A model generated the notes under the pieces. It saw only the letters and a program-made list of their open reading frames with translations, did not search any database and had not been told where the DNA came from. A stretch of DNA of 64,000 bases from Chitinophagaceae bacterium (lineage in GTDB: Bacteria > Bacteroidota > Bacteroidia > Chitinophagales > UBA10324), in assembly GCA_016704325.1 (NCBI GenBank), contig JADJAG010000001.1, positions 62,001 through 126,000 on the forward strand, written 5' to 3'. This document shows, piece by piece, positions 45,916-54,560 of the stretch. Within the stretch, counting starts at the first letter, position 1. The number at the start of each line of letters is the position of its first letter. The position numbers and the translations under genes are program-made.

Positions 45916-47287
45916 ATGTCGTTTCTTTCAAAAGAGGCTACCATTGCACCTGCCGGCTTCAACCGCTGGAAAGTACCGGTGGCAGCACTATGCATTCACC
46001 TTTGTATCGGGCAGATCTATGCATTCAGTGTATTTAACAGACCACTTACACAGCTCATTGGCGTTACTGCTCAATTACCTGATGATTGGACGCTTACTCA
46101 GCTGGGCTGGATTTTTAGTTTTGCGTTGTTTTTCCTGGGTGCTTCGGCCGCCATCTTCGGCAAATGGATGGAAAGGGTGGGTCCAAGACGGGCTATGTTT
46201 ACAGCAGCACTTTGCTTCAGCAGCGGATTCTTTCTTTCTGCATTGGGTATTTACCTGCACCAACTCTGGCTGTTGTATTTTGGTTCAGGCGTTTTGGGTG
46301 GTATAGGGCTGGGACTCGGCTATATATCACCGGTATCTACTCTCATAAAATGGTTTCCTGACAGACCGGGTATGGCAACCGGTATGGCTATTATGGGTTT
46401 TGGTGGTGGTGGAATGATTGCTTCTCCATTATCAATGTACCTGATGGACCGTTTCCGTAGTGATTCATCAACAGGGGTTTTTGAAACCTTCTTAATAATG
46501 GGAGCAATTTACCTTGTGGTGATGTTGTTTGGTGCATTCCTTGTGCGGGTGCCTGCTGAAGGCTGGAAACCAAAAGGCTTCGATCCATCCAGAATACAAC
46601 AAAAGAAAATGGTTACCTCCCAACATGTGCTGGTTGATAATGCTGTGAAAACCCGCCAGTTTTATTTGCTCTTTGGTGTACTCATGCTCAATGTAACAGC
46701 AGGGATTGGCGTACTCGGACAAGCTTCTGTAATGATACAGGAACTATTTTCCGAAGCATCAGTTGGCGCAGCCAAAGCAATTGATGCAAAGAAAGCAGCC
46801 GGTTTTGTTATGTTGCTTAGTCTGTTTAATATGGCAGGCCGTTTCTTCTGGTCATCTTTGTCTGATTATATTGGTCGCCGTAATACGTACATCCTCTTTT
46901 TTTCGCTGGGCATATTATTGTATGCTGCCATTCCTTCTATTGGTGCTTCGGGTTCAGTCGTGTTATTCATTGCAGCTTTTGCCGTTATCATAAGCATGTA
47001 CGGCGGTGGCTTTGCAACCATACCTGCCTACCTGCGTGATTTGTTTGGCACCAAACAGGTGGGCGCCATACATGGACGGCTGCTGCTGGCATGGTCGGCG
47101 GCTGCTATACTTGGTCCCGTACTCATTAACTACCTGCGGCAATACCAATTGGAGGTTAAGGGCCTTCCCTGCTGCTGAAGTGTATTCTGTTACTATGTAC
47201 ATCATGGCAGGATTACTATTCATAGGACTTCTCTGCAACTTGCTGGTAACAGCTGTACATGGAAGCTTTCATGAAAAACAAAAATGA
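45916..47287 (+). pseudogene. OFA-family MFS transporter, one-base frameshift near the 3' end
   Basis: The product resembles oxalate/formate antiporter-family permeases: twelve transmembrane segments, starting FNRWKVPVAALCIHLCIGQIYAFSVF, with GGIGLGLGYISPVSTLIKWF and DYIGRRNTYILFF. The reading frame from 45916 stops at 47178. The family's C-terminal part continues in another frame (EVYSVTMYIMAGLLFIG... GSFHEKQK, to 47287). Removing one C from CCC at 47167-47169 joins them as LPAAEVYSV. So this is either a 3' frameshift that trims the last helix, or a homopolymer sequencing error. A TTG at 45904 is a possible alternative start. Confidence 0.8.
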
Positions 47288-47427
47288 AAGTGAGCGTTTA
47301 TAGTGCAGGTACTACGGGGTTTTCATATCACTTTAAGCTATTATCGGGTAAACGTAATTCTATTTAGCGTTTAGTTGCTTTAGGAGGCAACTGTGAAAAA
47401 AGCCAGAGGAGATTAAATAATTAATAT

Positions 47428-47955
47428 ATGAAAGTAAAAAATATTTTAAGGACACTGATTATTTTGACAATGCTGACTTTAAATATCGGATGCGACCAGA
47501 TTTCAAAAAGTATCGTCCGGCAAAGAATTGACTACAATGAAAAGATAAACTTGGTAATGGATTATTTGATACTAACGAAAGTTGAAAACACCAGAGCATT
47601 TTTAAGTATTGGACATTCATTGCCGCAACCTTTGAGGATGTTACTCTTGACCATTTTACCAATAATCGTACTCTGTATCGCACTTTTTTATTTGTTAACA
47701 AAAAAGAGTTTATCCAACTTGACAATTTTGGGAATCTGTTTTGTAGTTGGTGGTGGAGTTGGAAATATTTACGACAGACTTGTTTATGGTTCAGTGACTG
47801 ATTTTTTGCAAATGAACTTTGTAATTGTTCGAACCGGAATTTTTAACATGGCAGATGTTTCAATCATGGCAGGAATGTTTATGATTTTACTAGCGGCGTA
47901 CCTTAAACAGACCAAATTCAATTATGAGACAGTTGACAAAATAAGTGAAGAGTAA
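47428..47955 (+). CDS. lspA: Lipoprotein signal peptidase (LspA-like)
   Basis: This 175-residue inner-membrane protein has the LspA pattern. It has CDQISKS (about residues 22-28), GGVGNIYDRLVYG and TDFLQMN with the catalytic Asp125, and FNMADVSIMAGM with the second catalytic Asp143. It would cut the signal peptide of prolipoproteins. It is somewhat divergent in the loops, and I see no other lspA in the window. The flanking region is A+T-rich and repeat-poor, so acquisition by transfer is possible but unproven. Confidence 0.85.
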   Translation: MKVKNILRTLIILTMLTLNIGCDQISKSIVRQRIDYNEKINLVMDYLILTKVENTRAFLSIGHSLPQPLRMLLLTILPIIVLCIALFYLLTKKSLSNLTILGICFVVGGGVGNIYDRLVYGSVTDFLQMNFVIVRTGIFNMADVSIMAGMFMILLAAYLKQTKFNYETVDKISEE

Positions 47956-47991
47956 GAGGCAAAGCTGCTAACATATGTTGATGATAAATAA

Positions 47992-48055
47992 GTGGGAGCT
48001 ATCCCGACTTCGAGTCGGGATGACCCTCCCGACTGATGGTCGGGATGCTCTGAAC
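47992..48055 (-). repeat. tRNA-Val-like mimic with replaced arms
   Basis: On the plus strand, GTGGGAGCTA, TGACCCTC and GATGCTCTGAAC occur in the same order and almost the same spacing as in the real tRNA-Val at 48138-48212. The T-arm segment between the first two blocks and the anticodon-arm segment between the last two are replaced by the hairpins TCCCGACTTCGAGTCGGGA and CCGACTGATGGTCGG. The D-arm and 5' half are missing. It is a duplicated tRNA 3' part with foreign palindromes. Confidence 0.6.
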
Positions 48056-48137
48056 TTTGCTGTCGATTAATTTAATCCAAAAAAAAGATCAGGGCTCTTT
48101 TTGTTTATATTATAATATAGGACTCAAAATATCAAAG

Positions 48138-48212
48138 TGGGAGCTACAGGGCTCGAACCTGTGACCCTCTGCTTGTAAGGCAGATGCTCTGAACCAACTG
48201 AGCTAAGCTCCC
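48138..48212 (-). tRNA. tRNA-Val(UAC)
   Basis: The minus-strand sequence starts GGGAGCTTAGCTCAGTTGG and ends TAGCTCCC plus discriminator A. The acceptor stem GGGAGCT/AGCTCCC is perfect. The anticodon arm CTGCC-TTACAAG-CAG contains TAC, reading GUA-type valine codons. The T-arm is ACAGG-TTCGAGC-CCTGT. The CCA end is not encoded. Confidence 0.97.
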
Positions 48213-48312
48213 TAACGGGATGGCAAAAGTAATTTCAATTTCCGGATTTGCAAACAGAATCTTTCAGACCTGCTCATAATCGTATCTTACCTGAAGATTC
48301 TACCTTTGCTGC

Positions 48313-49812
48313 ATGAGTGTCAAATCACTGTTAGCGCGGCCTTTTGCAGCAGTTATTGCAAACAGGGTTTTAAAGGGTAGCTCCAGGGCCGTCTATGCCC
48401 AGGAAATCATTTTCAATAAACTGTTAAAAGCAGGTTCCACCACTGCTTTTGGCAGGGAGCATGGCTTTGCACGGATAAATTCCTATGATGAATTTGTGAA
48501 GCAGGTGCCTGTGAGGGAATATGAAGCATTTAAACCATACATTGAAAGAGTTAAACAAGGGGAGGAGAATGTATTGTGGAAAGGTAAGCCCTTGTATTTT
48601 GCCAAATCTTCCGGAACCACCTCAGGCGTAAAGTACATTCCCATTACAAACGATTCTATCGGAAATCATATTAATACGGCACGGAATGCCCTGCTGATGT
48701 ATATTTCGGAAACGGGTAATGCCGGGTTTGTAAACGGCAAGTTGATATTTTTATCCGGAAGTCCTGTGCTGGAGAAAACAGGTGGTATTTTAACAGGAAG
48801 GCTTTCCGGCATAGTAAATCATCATGTGCCCGCTTACCTGAGAGGCAATCAATTGCCTTCTTATGCTACCAATTGTATAGATGATTGGGAAGAGAAGGTA
48901 GACCGAATAGTGGAAGAAACCTGGAATCAGGACATGACCCTGATAAGTGGCATTCCACCGTGGGTGCAGATGTACTTCGAAAAGTTATTACAGAAAACAG
49001 GCAGTAAGAATATTAAAGAAGTCTTTCCGAATTTATCATTATTAGTATATGGTGGTGTAAACTTTGAACCCTATCGCGCTAAGTTATTTGCTACCATCGG
49101 CGAAGAGATAGATTCGATAGAAACGTTTCCGGCATCGGAAGGATTTTTTGCTTTTCAATCATCGCAGCAGGAAGCAGGGTTGTTACTCAATGCTGATTCC
49201 GGAATATTCTTTGAATTTATTCCCGCTTCTGAAATTGATTCCACCAATCCGACGCGACTGAGATTACAAGATGTAGAAGCCGGTGTAAATTATGCTTTGG
49301 TGGTAAGTTCCAATGCCGGTCTTTGGGCTTATTCAGTAGGGGATACCATTAAGTTTGTTTCACTCGATCCATACCGTTTGGTGGTTACCGGAAGAACTAC
49401 CCATTTTATTTCCGCATTTGGAGAACACGTAATAGGAACAGAAGTGGAAAATGCGCTGATGACGGCAGCTGCAGCAGCAAAAGCGGAGATTGTGGAGTTT
49501 ACTGTTGCTCCGCAGGTAAATCCGGTAGCTGGTGAATTGCCTTATCATGAATGGTTTGTAGAGTTTTCGAATGCGCCTGCCGATATTAAGGGCTTCAGCA
49601 AACAAGTAGATGATGGGATGAGAAGGAAGAATATCTATTATGATGACCTCATAACCGGAAATATTTTGCAGCCATTAAAGATCCGGTTGATGCAAAAAGA
49701 TGCATTCCGGAATTATATGAAATCAGTTGGCAAATTAGGCGGACAGAATAAAGTGCCAAGACTAAGTAATAACAGGTTGCTGGCAGATGCATTGCAGCCT
49801 TGGATTGTATGA
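48313..49812 (+). CDS. GH3-family acyl-adenylating enzyme
   Basis: The 499-residue protein has the GH3/ANL superfamily adenylation signature FAKSSGTTSGVKYIPITND (about residues 96-114). This is followed by SGIPPWVQMYF and LVYGGVNFEPYR. The last third includes VVTGRTTHFISAFGEHVIG. In plants GH3 enzymes conjugate amino acids to hormones; in Bacteroidota the substrate is unknown. A -7-like box, TACCTTTG, lies at 48301-48308, only 4 bp before the ATG, so the message may be leaderless. Confidence 0.88.
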   Translation: MSVKSLLARPFAAVIANRVLKGSSRAVYAQEIIFNKLLKAGSTTAFGREHGFARINSYDEFVKQVPVREYEAFKPYIERVKQGEENVLWKGKPLYFAKSSGTTSGVKYIPITNDSIGNHINTARNALLMYISETGNAGFVNGKLIFLSGSPVLEKTGGILTGRLSGIVNHHVPAYLRGNQLPSYATNCIDDWEEKVDRIVEETWNQDMTLISGIPPWVQMYFEKLLQKTGSKNIKEVFPNLSLLVYGGVNFEPYRAKLFATIGEEIDSIETFPASEGFFAFQSSQQEAGLLLNADSGIFFEFIPASEIDSTNPTRLRLQDVEAGVNYALVVSSNAGLWAYSVGDTIKFVSLDPYRLVVTGRTTHFISAFGEHVIGTEVENALMTAAAAAKAEIVEFTVAPQVNPVAGELPYHEWFVEFSNAPADIKGFSKQVDDGMRRKNIYYDDLITGNILQPLKIRLMQKDAFRNYMKSVGKLGGQNKVPRLSNNRLLADALQPWIV

Positions 49813-50190
49813 AAGCAGGATTGAAGGTTGATAAGTACTCCCTCTCCATACATCTTTTTCACAAATTCGCTTTCGGAATCATTAAGTTGAGATGCCGATC
49901 CGCCACTGGCGCGACGGCATGACGATTCGAATGGAGATACTAGTTAAGTCAAATGAATGTCTCGCATGAAATCATTATCATGGCTTTTGTCATGACCACC
50001 CACCAACATGTCATCAGTAGCGAGTTTGACTTTACAAACTGATCTAGTTAATTGAATGGTAAGGAAATGTATTTGACAGTAGAGACTTTCTGTTTTGCTA
50101 TTTCTCAGATGAATCAGATGACTTAAATCATCCGAAAAAAATACCATGCCGTACGTTTTATATTGGTTTATGATTTATTTTTGCCTGCAA
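49813..50190. other. 378-bp gap, nothing identified
   Basis: I see no open frame, palindrome family or RNA. Some short inverted stretches (CATGAAATCATTATCATGGC) could be part of a regulatory region for the following copper-type locus. Confidence 0.5.
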
Positions 50191-50565
50191 ATGAAGTTTC
50201 CAAAAACAATAGCAGCATGTAGCATGGCCGCCATTATGGCTTTGCAATCACTCTCTTTGCTATTTGTGCAGTTGGAGTTTTCTGTCAGTCAGCCCTACAT
50301 CGCCAAAGTACTTTGCGTGAATCGGGATAAGCCGCAAATGAAATGCGACGGCAAGTGTTTCCTTACAAAAGAATTAAGCCGCAACGCAGACCTTGAGACC
50401 AATAGTCAAAAGGGAGTTTCAGGGTTCAATGCAGTTACTTTATTTATCGAACAATCGGAGTACCAGACTTTCTATCCGGAAAAGAAAGAGATGATGATAT
50501 CATTTAGTCAATATTATTTTGATTCCGGATTTCTTAATTCCACAGAACGCCCGCCCACAGCATAA
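50191..50565 (+). CDS. Small Cys-rich envelope protein of a copper-type locus
   Basis: The 124-residue protein from ATG 50191 has a hydrophobic signal/anchor segment (AACSMAAIMALQSLSLLFVQL). It then shows VLCVNRDKPQMKCDGKCFLTKEL (about residues 39-61), that is C-x10-C-x3-C including CDGKC, a pattern common in small Bacteroidota proteins near copper genes. Metal binding by these cysteines is inference. It is the first of five same-strand genes leading to MbnP and a di-haem peroxidase. Confidence 0.6.
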   Translation: MKFPKTIAACSMAAIMALQSLSLLFVQLEFSVSQPYIAKVLCVNRDKPQMKCDGKCFLTKELSRNADLETNSQKGVSGFNAVTLFIEQSEYQTFYPEKKEMMISFSQYYFDSGFLNSTERPPTA

Positions 50566-50616
50566 GGTTGATGCAGCCAGAGGCTGTAGATATTTTTCAA
50601 CCTTAACATTTCAATC

Positions 50617-51648
50617 ATGTGCAAGTATTTCTTGATTGCACTGGTTGCAGGTTCGGTTTCCATCCGAAGTTTGCATGCACAATGCCTGGGAGGATGTTGT
50701 TCATCGGCCAATACGTCGGGACTGTCACAACAAGCGAACATTCCGGAGCGTGGCAAATGGATCATAGGAACAAACCTGTTAACCATGCAGTATCAACCAT
50801 TAAGTGATGAGGAATTGCTGAGCTATGCAACACAGGATGCGTCTGTGTACAGCGTCCGAAGCCAGGGAAGCCTAAAGGGGACACTAAGTTACGGCCTGAG
50901 CAGAAAAATAGTACTTACAGCAATGTTGCCCTATAATTATTCAACTGATAATAAAGAAGGACATTATCATGAAGAAAAACAATCGGCAGAAATTCATAGC
51001 TACGGTTCCATTCATGGGTTAGGAGATGGGGTATTGGCTTTTTCGTACCGGCTGATTGAAAATCAGGAAAGTGGATGGAAGGCTTTTGCAGGTGCCGGGA
51101 TAAAAGTTCCAACCGGTACTACCAGCGCCTATTCCACTTATGCTGTGGTATTGCCGGTTCACCTGCAACCGGGTACGGGCTCATGGGATCCGGTTGTTTC
51201 GGCAAGCGTACAGAAAGCATACAACCGCTTGATGTTTCAAACAGAAGCCCGTGTACGGATTGCAACAACAGCAAAGGATCACAACATGGGAACCTATGCT
51301 AATGCCGGCATTCTTGCCGGGTATGACCTTATTGCAAAGCCGAATAATAAATTCATGCCGTCCTTGAATTGTTCAGGAGGATTAGCTGTTGATTACAATG
51401 CACCTATGAAAATAGCAACAGGCAACGAACATCTTCACGGTAGCGATACTATGGCAACCGGTACGATGGTAATTGATCCAAATACCGGTTTCACCAGGTT
51501 ATTGATCAATTTTATGGCCACTGCATTCATTACCGAAAGACTTTTCATACCACTTTCTTTTTCCATACCAATGGCGCAACAATTGCAGGGCTATCAATCA
51601 TCAAGCAAATTTACTGCATCAATTGGAGTCTCATTCATTATTAACTAA
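50617..51648 (+). CDS. Outer-membrane beta-barrel protein of the copper-type locus
   Basis: This 343-residue protein has a signal peptide (FLIALVAGSVSIRSLHAQ). The mature N-terminus, CLGGCCSSA, carries three cysteines. The remainder reads as an outer-membrane barrel with GTLSYGLSRKIVLTAMLPY, AGAGIKVPTGTTSAYS and a final SIGVSFIIN. His-rich loops occur (GHYHEEKQ, HLHGSD). A metal-export or import role is suggested by position before MbnP and by Cys/His content but is not shown. It is spaced 51 bp from the previous gene. Confidence 0.7.
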   Translation: MCKYFLIALVAGSVSIRSLHAQCLGGCCSSANTSGLSQQANIPERGKWIIGTNLLTMQYQPLSDEELLSYATQDASVYSVRSQGSLKGTLSYGLSRKIVLTAMLPYNYSTDNKEGHYHEEKQSAEIHSYGSIHGLGDGVLAFSYRLIENQESGWKAFAGAGIKVPTGTTSAYSTYAVVLPVHLQPGTGSWDPVVSASVQKAYNRLMFQTEARVRIATTAKDHNMGTYANAGILAGYDLIAKPNNKFMPSLNCSGGLAVDYNAPMKIATGNEHLHGSDTMATGTMVIDPNTGFTRLLINFMATAFITERLFIPLSFSIPMAQQLQGYQSSSKFTASIGVSFIIN

Positions 51649-51658
51649 AAACAAAATC

Positions 51659-52048
51659 ATGAAAAATTTGATCATTGTATTTTTTGCATTAATAACTTTC
51701 TCCGTAGCATTTTCCTCATGTACCAAGCCCGGGTTGGGTGGAGAAGCCAGCATTCTTGCCTATCCCAAACATCATGACGATCCAATTCCCAATGCCACCA
51801 TTTACATTAAATACGATGCGAAGGAATTTCCAGGCACGGACCTGAGCGTATATGATGATGCAGCAGTGGCCACGGCTGACCCCGGTAAAGATCCGCATGC
51901 ACATTTCTCAAACCTGGAGAAAGGCGATTATTACCTATATGGTGTGGGCTTCGACAGTTCTATCAACGACATTGTTACCGGTGGAATTCCGTTGGAGATC
52001 ACTGAGAAATCAGGGGAAATTGAAATAGTGGTTCCGGTTACGGAATAA
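51659..52048 (+). CDS. Small lipoprotein of the copper-type locus
   Basis: The 129-residue protein starts at MKNLIIVFFALITFSVAFSS with a lipobox around Cys21 (FSSC). The mature part contains AYPKHHDDPIPNATIYIKY and PGKDPHAHFSNLEKG, His-Asp-rich loops in an Ig/transthyretin-like sandwich. No family name is known to me. It begins 10 bp after the barrel gene, so cotranscription is likely. Confidence 0.7.
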   Translation: MKNLIIVFFALITFSVAFSSCTKPGLGGEASILAYPKHHDDPIPNATIYIKYDAKEFPGTDLSVYDDAAVATADPGKDPHAHFSNLEKGDYYLYGVGFDSSINDIVTGGIPLEITEKSGEIEIVVPVTE

Positions 52049-52134
52049 TTCTAGCGTAGCAATTGCCTGGCTGAGACAGGAAGCAACAAAGAATAATCAA
52101 CTAACAAATCAATCAAAATATAAACCTATCAATC

Positions 52135-52890
52135 ATGAACAACAAACAAAATTATTTTGGCATACTCATACTGGTAATTGCTATGATTGCATTTGCAGGA
52201 TGTGAAAAGGATGCCGATCCTGTTCCAAATGCAACACAAAAACTTTCCATTCACCTGCATACCAATGTGGGTAATACAGAAGCTGATTACGTTACCACTT
52301 TCAGTGATGGCAGTGGTCGAAAATTCACACTGTCCGATTGCCGGTACTATCTTTCCAATTTGGTACTGATAAAGAGTGACGGATCAGAATTACCATTAAC
52401 AGATATCGTTTTGTTGGTAAATCCGGCAGATCAGGACTATGAATTGACAGATGTTCCGGTAGGTGATTACAAAGGAATCAAAATGTTATTTGGGCTTGAT
52501 TCAGTAACTAATCACACCGATCCTGCTATATATCCTGCAGGAGATCCGTTGGCCATTCAAACGCCGGGCATTCACTGGGACTGGAATTCAGGTTATATTT
52601 TTTTAAAGATGGAAGGGCTTTGTGATACTACCATTGCGGGCAACGGAGTTGCTGACTATCCGTTCTTTTACCATGTTGGAATGGATGCTTTGAAGCGGAC
52701 TATTGATTTGAGTAATCAACCCTTTTCAGTGGTATCCGGAACGGATAAGGAATTGTTTGTAGAGGTAGATGTATTGGAAGTGCTGGCAAATGTAGATTTA
52801 AGAACGGAGAACGAAACGCATACCTTCAATAATATGCCGCTTGCAACGAAGATTGCGGATAATTTTCCCGCCTCGATTGTAATGGAGTAG
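52135..52890 (+). CDS. MbnP-family copper-binding protein
   Basis: The 251-residue lipoprotein (signal FGILILVIAMIAFAGC) belongs to the MbnP family. Its features are SIHLHTNVGNTEADYVTTF, SDCRYYLSNLVLIKSDG, GIKMLFGLD, HWDWNSGYIFLKMEG (His147, Trp148, Trp150) and PFFYHVGMDALK. In the methanotroph system a di-haem partner (MbnH) oxidises a tryptophan of MbnP to kynurenine, creating a copper site. Here the HWDW motif supplies candidate tryptophans, and an MbnH-like peroxidase follows. The exact copper role in Bacteroidota is not established. Confidence 0.85.
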   Translation: MNNKQNYFGILILVIAMIAFAGCEKDADPVPNATQKLSIHLHTNVGNTEADYVTTFSDGSGRKFTLSDCRYYLSNLVLIKSDGSELPLTDIVLLVNPADQDYELTDVPVGDYKGIKMLFGLDSVTNHTDPAIYPAGDPLAIQTPGIHWDWNSGYIFLKMEGLCDTTIAGNGVADYPFFYHVGMDALKRTIDLSNQPFSVVSGTDKELFVEVDVLEVLANVDLRTENETHTFNNMPLATKIADNFPASIVME

Positions 52891-53010
52891 TATTTGAAGA
52901 ACAGGCTGCTGAAGGTAATGTAATTTAAAGTAGGATTACGACTCATAAATAGTCGAATCATTGAGTGATTGAATTTATTACGATCAATTTCAGCAATGCA
53001 GCAGCTGCGT

Positions 53011-53052
53011 AAAAAATGCCACCGTTTGACTCGGATCACTGTGGCATTTTTT
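53011..53052 (+). terminator. Terminator between mbnP and the peroxidase gene
   Basis: AAAAAATGCCAC and GTGGCATTTTTTT form a 10-bp-plus stem with an 18-nt loop and a T-run, in a bidirectional arrangement. It suggests that the peroxidase gene has its own promoter. Confidence 0.75.
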
Positions 53053-53171
53053 TATATTTTTTTCTTAGTGCGTGCAGTGAATTGATCGCCATAAATGAAA
53101 CAGGAATTTTATGTTTCGAACGGCGTTGATTCCTGATGAAACCATAAGTTTGAGAGGAGATGATTTTAATC

Positions 53172-53203
53172 TTGTATTTGGATAATGCATTGTTGTAATT
53201 TTG
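53172..53203 (+). promoter_or_regulatory. Candidate promoter of the MbnH-like gene
   Basis: TTGT/TTTG (53172-53180) and TAATTTTG (53196-53203) resemble a Bacteroidota -33/-7 pair, 39 bp before the ATG at 53242. The remainder of 52891-53171 shows only the terminator. Confidence 0.4.
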
Positions 53204-53241
53204 GACGTTCTCATAAAGTCAAAACCACGTTTGCCTGTATT

Positions 53242-54249
53242 ATGTTTTCAGGATGGAAGAAATACATATTGGGTGTCTGTTTGCTGGGAATGCACTATTC
53301 CTGCACGGTTGATCCTGATATCTCAGATCAAATCTCGGGCAATGAAGTGCTGACACTGGATGTGCCGAAGGGTTTTCCGTATCCTGCTATTCCTGCTGAC
53401 AATCAGCCAACACAAAACAGGATTGATTTAGGTAAGCTGTTATTTTTTGACCCTATACTTTCCAGAGATAGTACTATTTCCTGCGGAAGTTGTCACCATA
53501 CTGCGCTCTATTTTACAGATGGTTTAGCGCATAGTATAGGAATTGACAGTCAGCTGACACCGAGGAATGCGCCATCCATTATTAATGTTGCTTACCAACC
53601 ATACATGTTTTGGGATGGTGGCGTACCAACAATTGAACAGCAAGTGCTTGCACCTATATCGAATCCGCTTGAAATGGATTTTGATGTGAATGCCGTCGTA
53701 GCACGATTAAACAATCATCCTGCTTATCCGGCATTGTTCGAGAAAGCATACGGTCAGCCACCCTCTGTTTTCACGCTTACGCGTGCCATTGCAAACTATG
53801 AACGGTCTCTTTTCAGCGGGACTTCCCAATTTGATGAATTTCAGTATTACAATAAGACAGATGCCTTATCGCCTTCGGCTTTAAATGGAAAGAGCATTTT
53901 CTTTGGTGAATCAGGGGAGTGCTTTCATTGCCACAATGAGTTCAATTTTACTGATAACAGTTTTAAGAACAACGGGCTTTACCTCAATTATGCAGATTCA
54001 GGAAGGGCAAGAATTACCTTGTTGTCCGGTGATGTTGGCAAATTCAAAGTGCCTTCGCTGCGAAACATTGCAATGACTGCACCTTACATGCATGATGGCT
54101 CTATTGCTACACTTGAAGAAGTAGTAGAACATTATAACAGCGGAGGCAAGCCACATCCCAATAAAAGTGGTCTTATAAAACCATTGAACCTGACCATACA
54201 GGAGAAGGAAGACCTGGTAAATTTCTTAAAAGCACTGACGGACCAGTAG
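53242..54249 (+). CDS. MbnH-like di-haem cytochrome c peroxidase lipoprotein
   Basis: From ATG 53242 the product is 335 residues with a lipoprotein signal (YILGVCLLGMHYSC). Two c-haem motifs are visible: CGSCH (about residue 76) and CFHCH (about residue 225). Between them lies NAPSIINVAYQPYMFWDGG, the MauG/CcpA core. MauG-type enzymes use two haems to oxidise protein tryptophans; MbnH acts on MbnP. The mbnP-like gene just upstream makes this the probable substrate. Cytochrome c peroxidase is the alternative name. Confidence 0.85.
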   Translation: MFSGWKKYILGVCLLGMHYSCTVDPDISDQISGNEVLTLDVPKGFPYPAIPADNQPTQNRIDLGKLLFFDPILSRDSTISCGSCHHTALYFTDGLAHSIGIDSQLTPRNAPSIINVAYQPYMFWDGGVPTIEQQVLAPISNPLEMDFDVNAVVARLNNHPAYPALFEKAYGQPPSVFTLTRAIANYERSLFSGTSQFDEFQYYNKTDALSPSALNGKSIFFGESGECFHCHNEFNFTDNSFKNNGLYLNYADSGRARITLLSGDVGKFKVPSLRNIAMTAPYMHDGSIATLEEVVEHYNSGGKPHPNKSGLIKPLNLTIQEKEDLVNFLKALTDQ

Positions 54250-54317
54250 TCAGCAGCATCACTCAAATGATTCGCTATCGGATAATTGTTATGTTCCCTT
54301 TATAAATTTCTTCATAA

Positions 54318-54551
54318 TCGTACGCTGAGCATTTAAAAGACCTGGAACACAAATTCGGAATTCGCAGGCAGGTTGTGAAATACAAAACCAGCATCTTTCA
54401 AATCTGGAGGGATTGGCGCAATCCCACCAAAAAGAAAGCAGTATTGCTTTACAACAAAGAGGATGTGGTAAACCTGGTGAAACTTGCTTTGAAAATATTT
54501 AAAAAGTTCAAAATAAAATGGAGATATCTTGAAAAAATAAAATTGAAATAA
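54318..54551 (+). pseudogene. Short open stretch without start codon, possible gene remnant
   Basis: A 77-residue frame (HLKDLEHKFGIRRQVVKYKT... WRDWRNPTKKKAVLLYNKED...) lies between a TAA at 54315 and a stop at 54549. It has no ATG. It is strongly basic and helical. It could be the tail of a lost gene. I do not recognise it. The remaining 54250-54317 has nothing. Confidence 0.3.
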
Positions 54552-54560
54552 TGATGCTTT

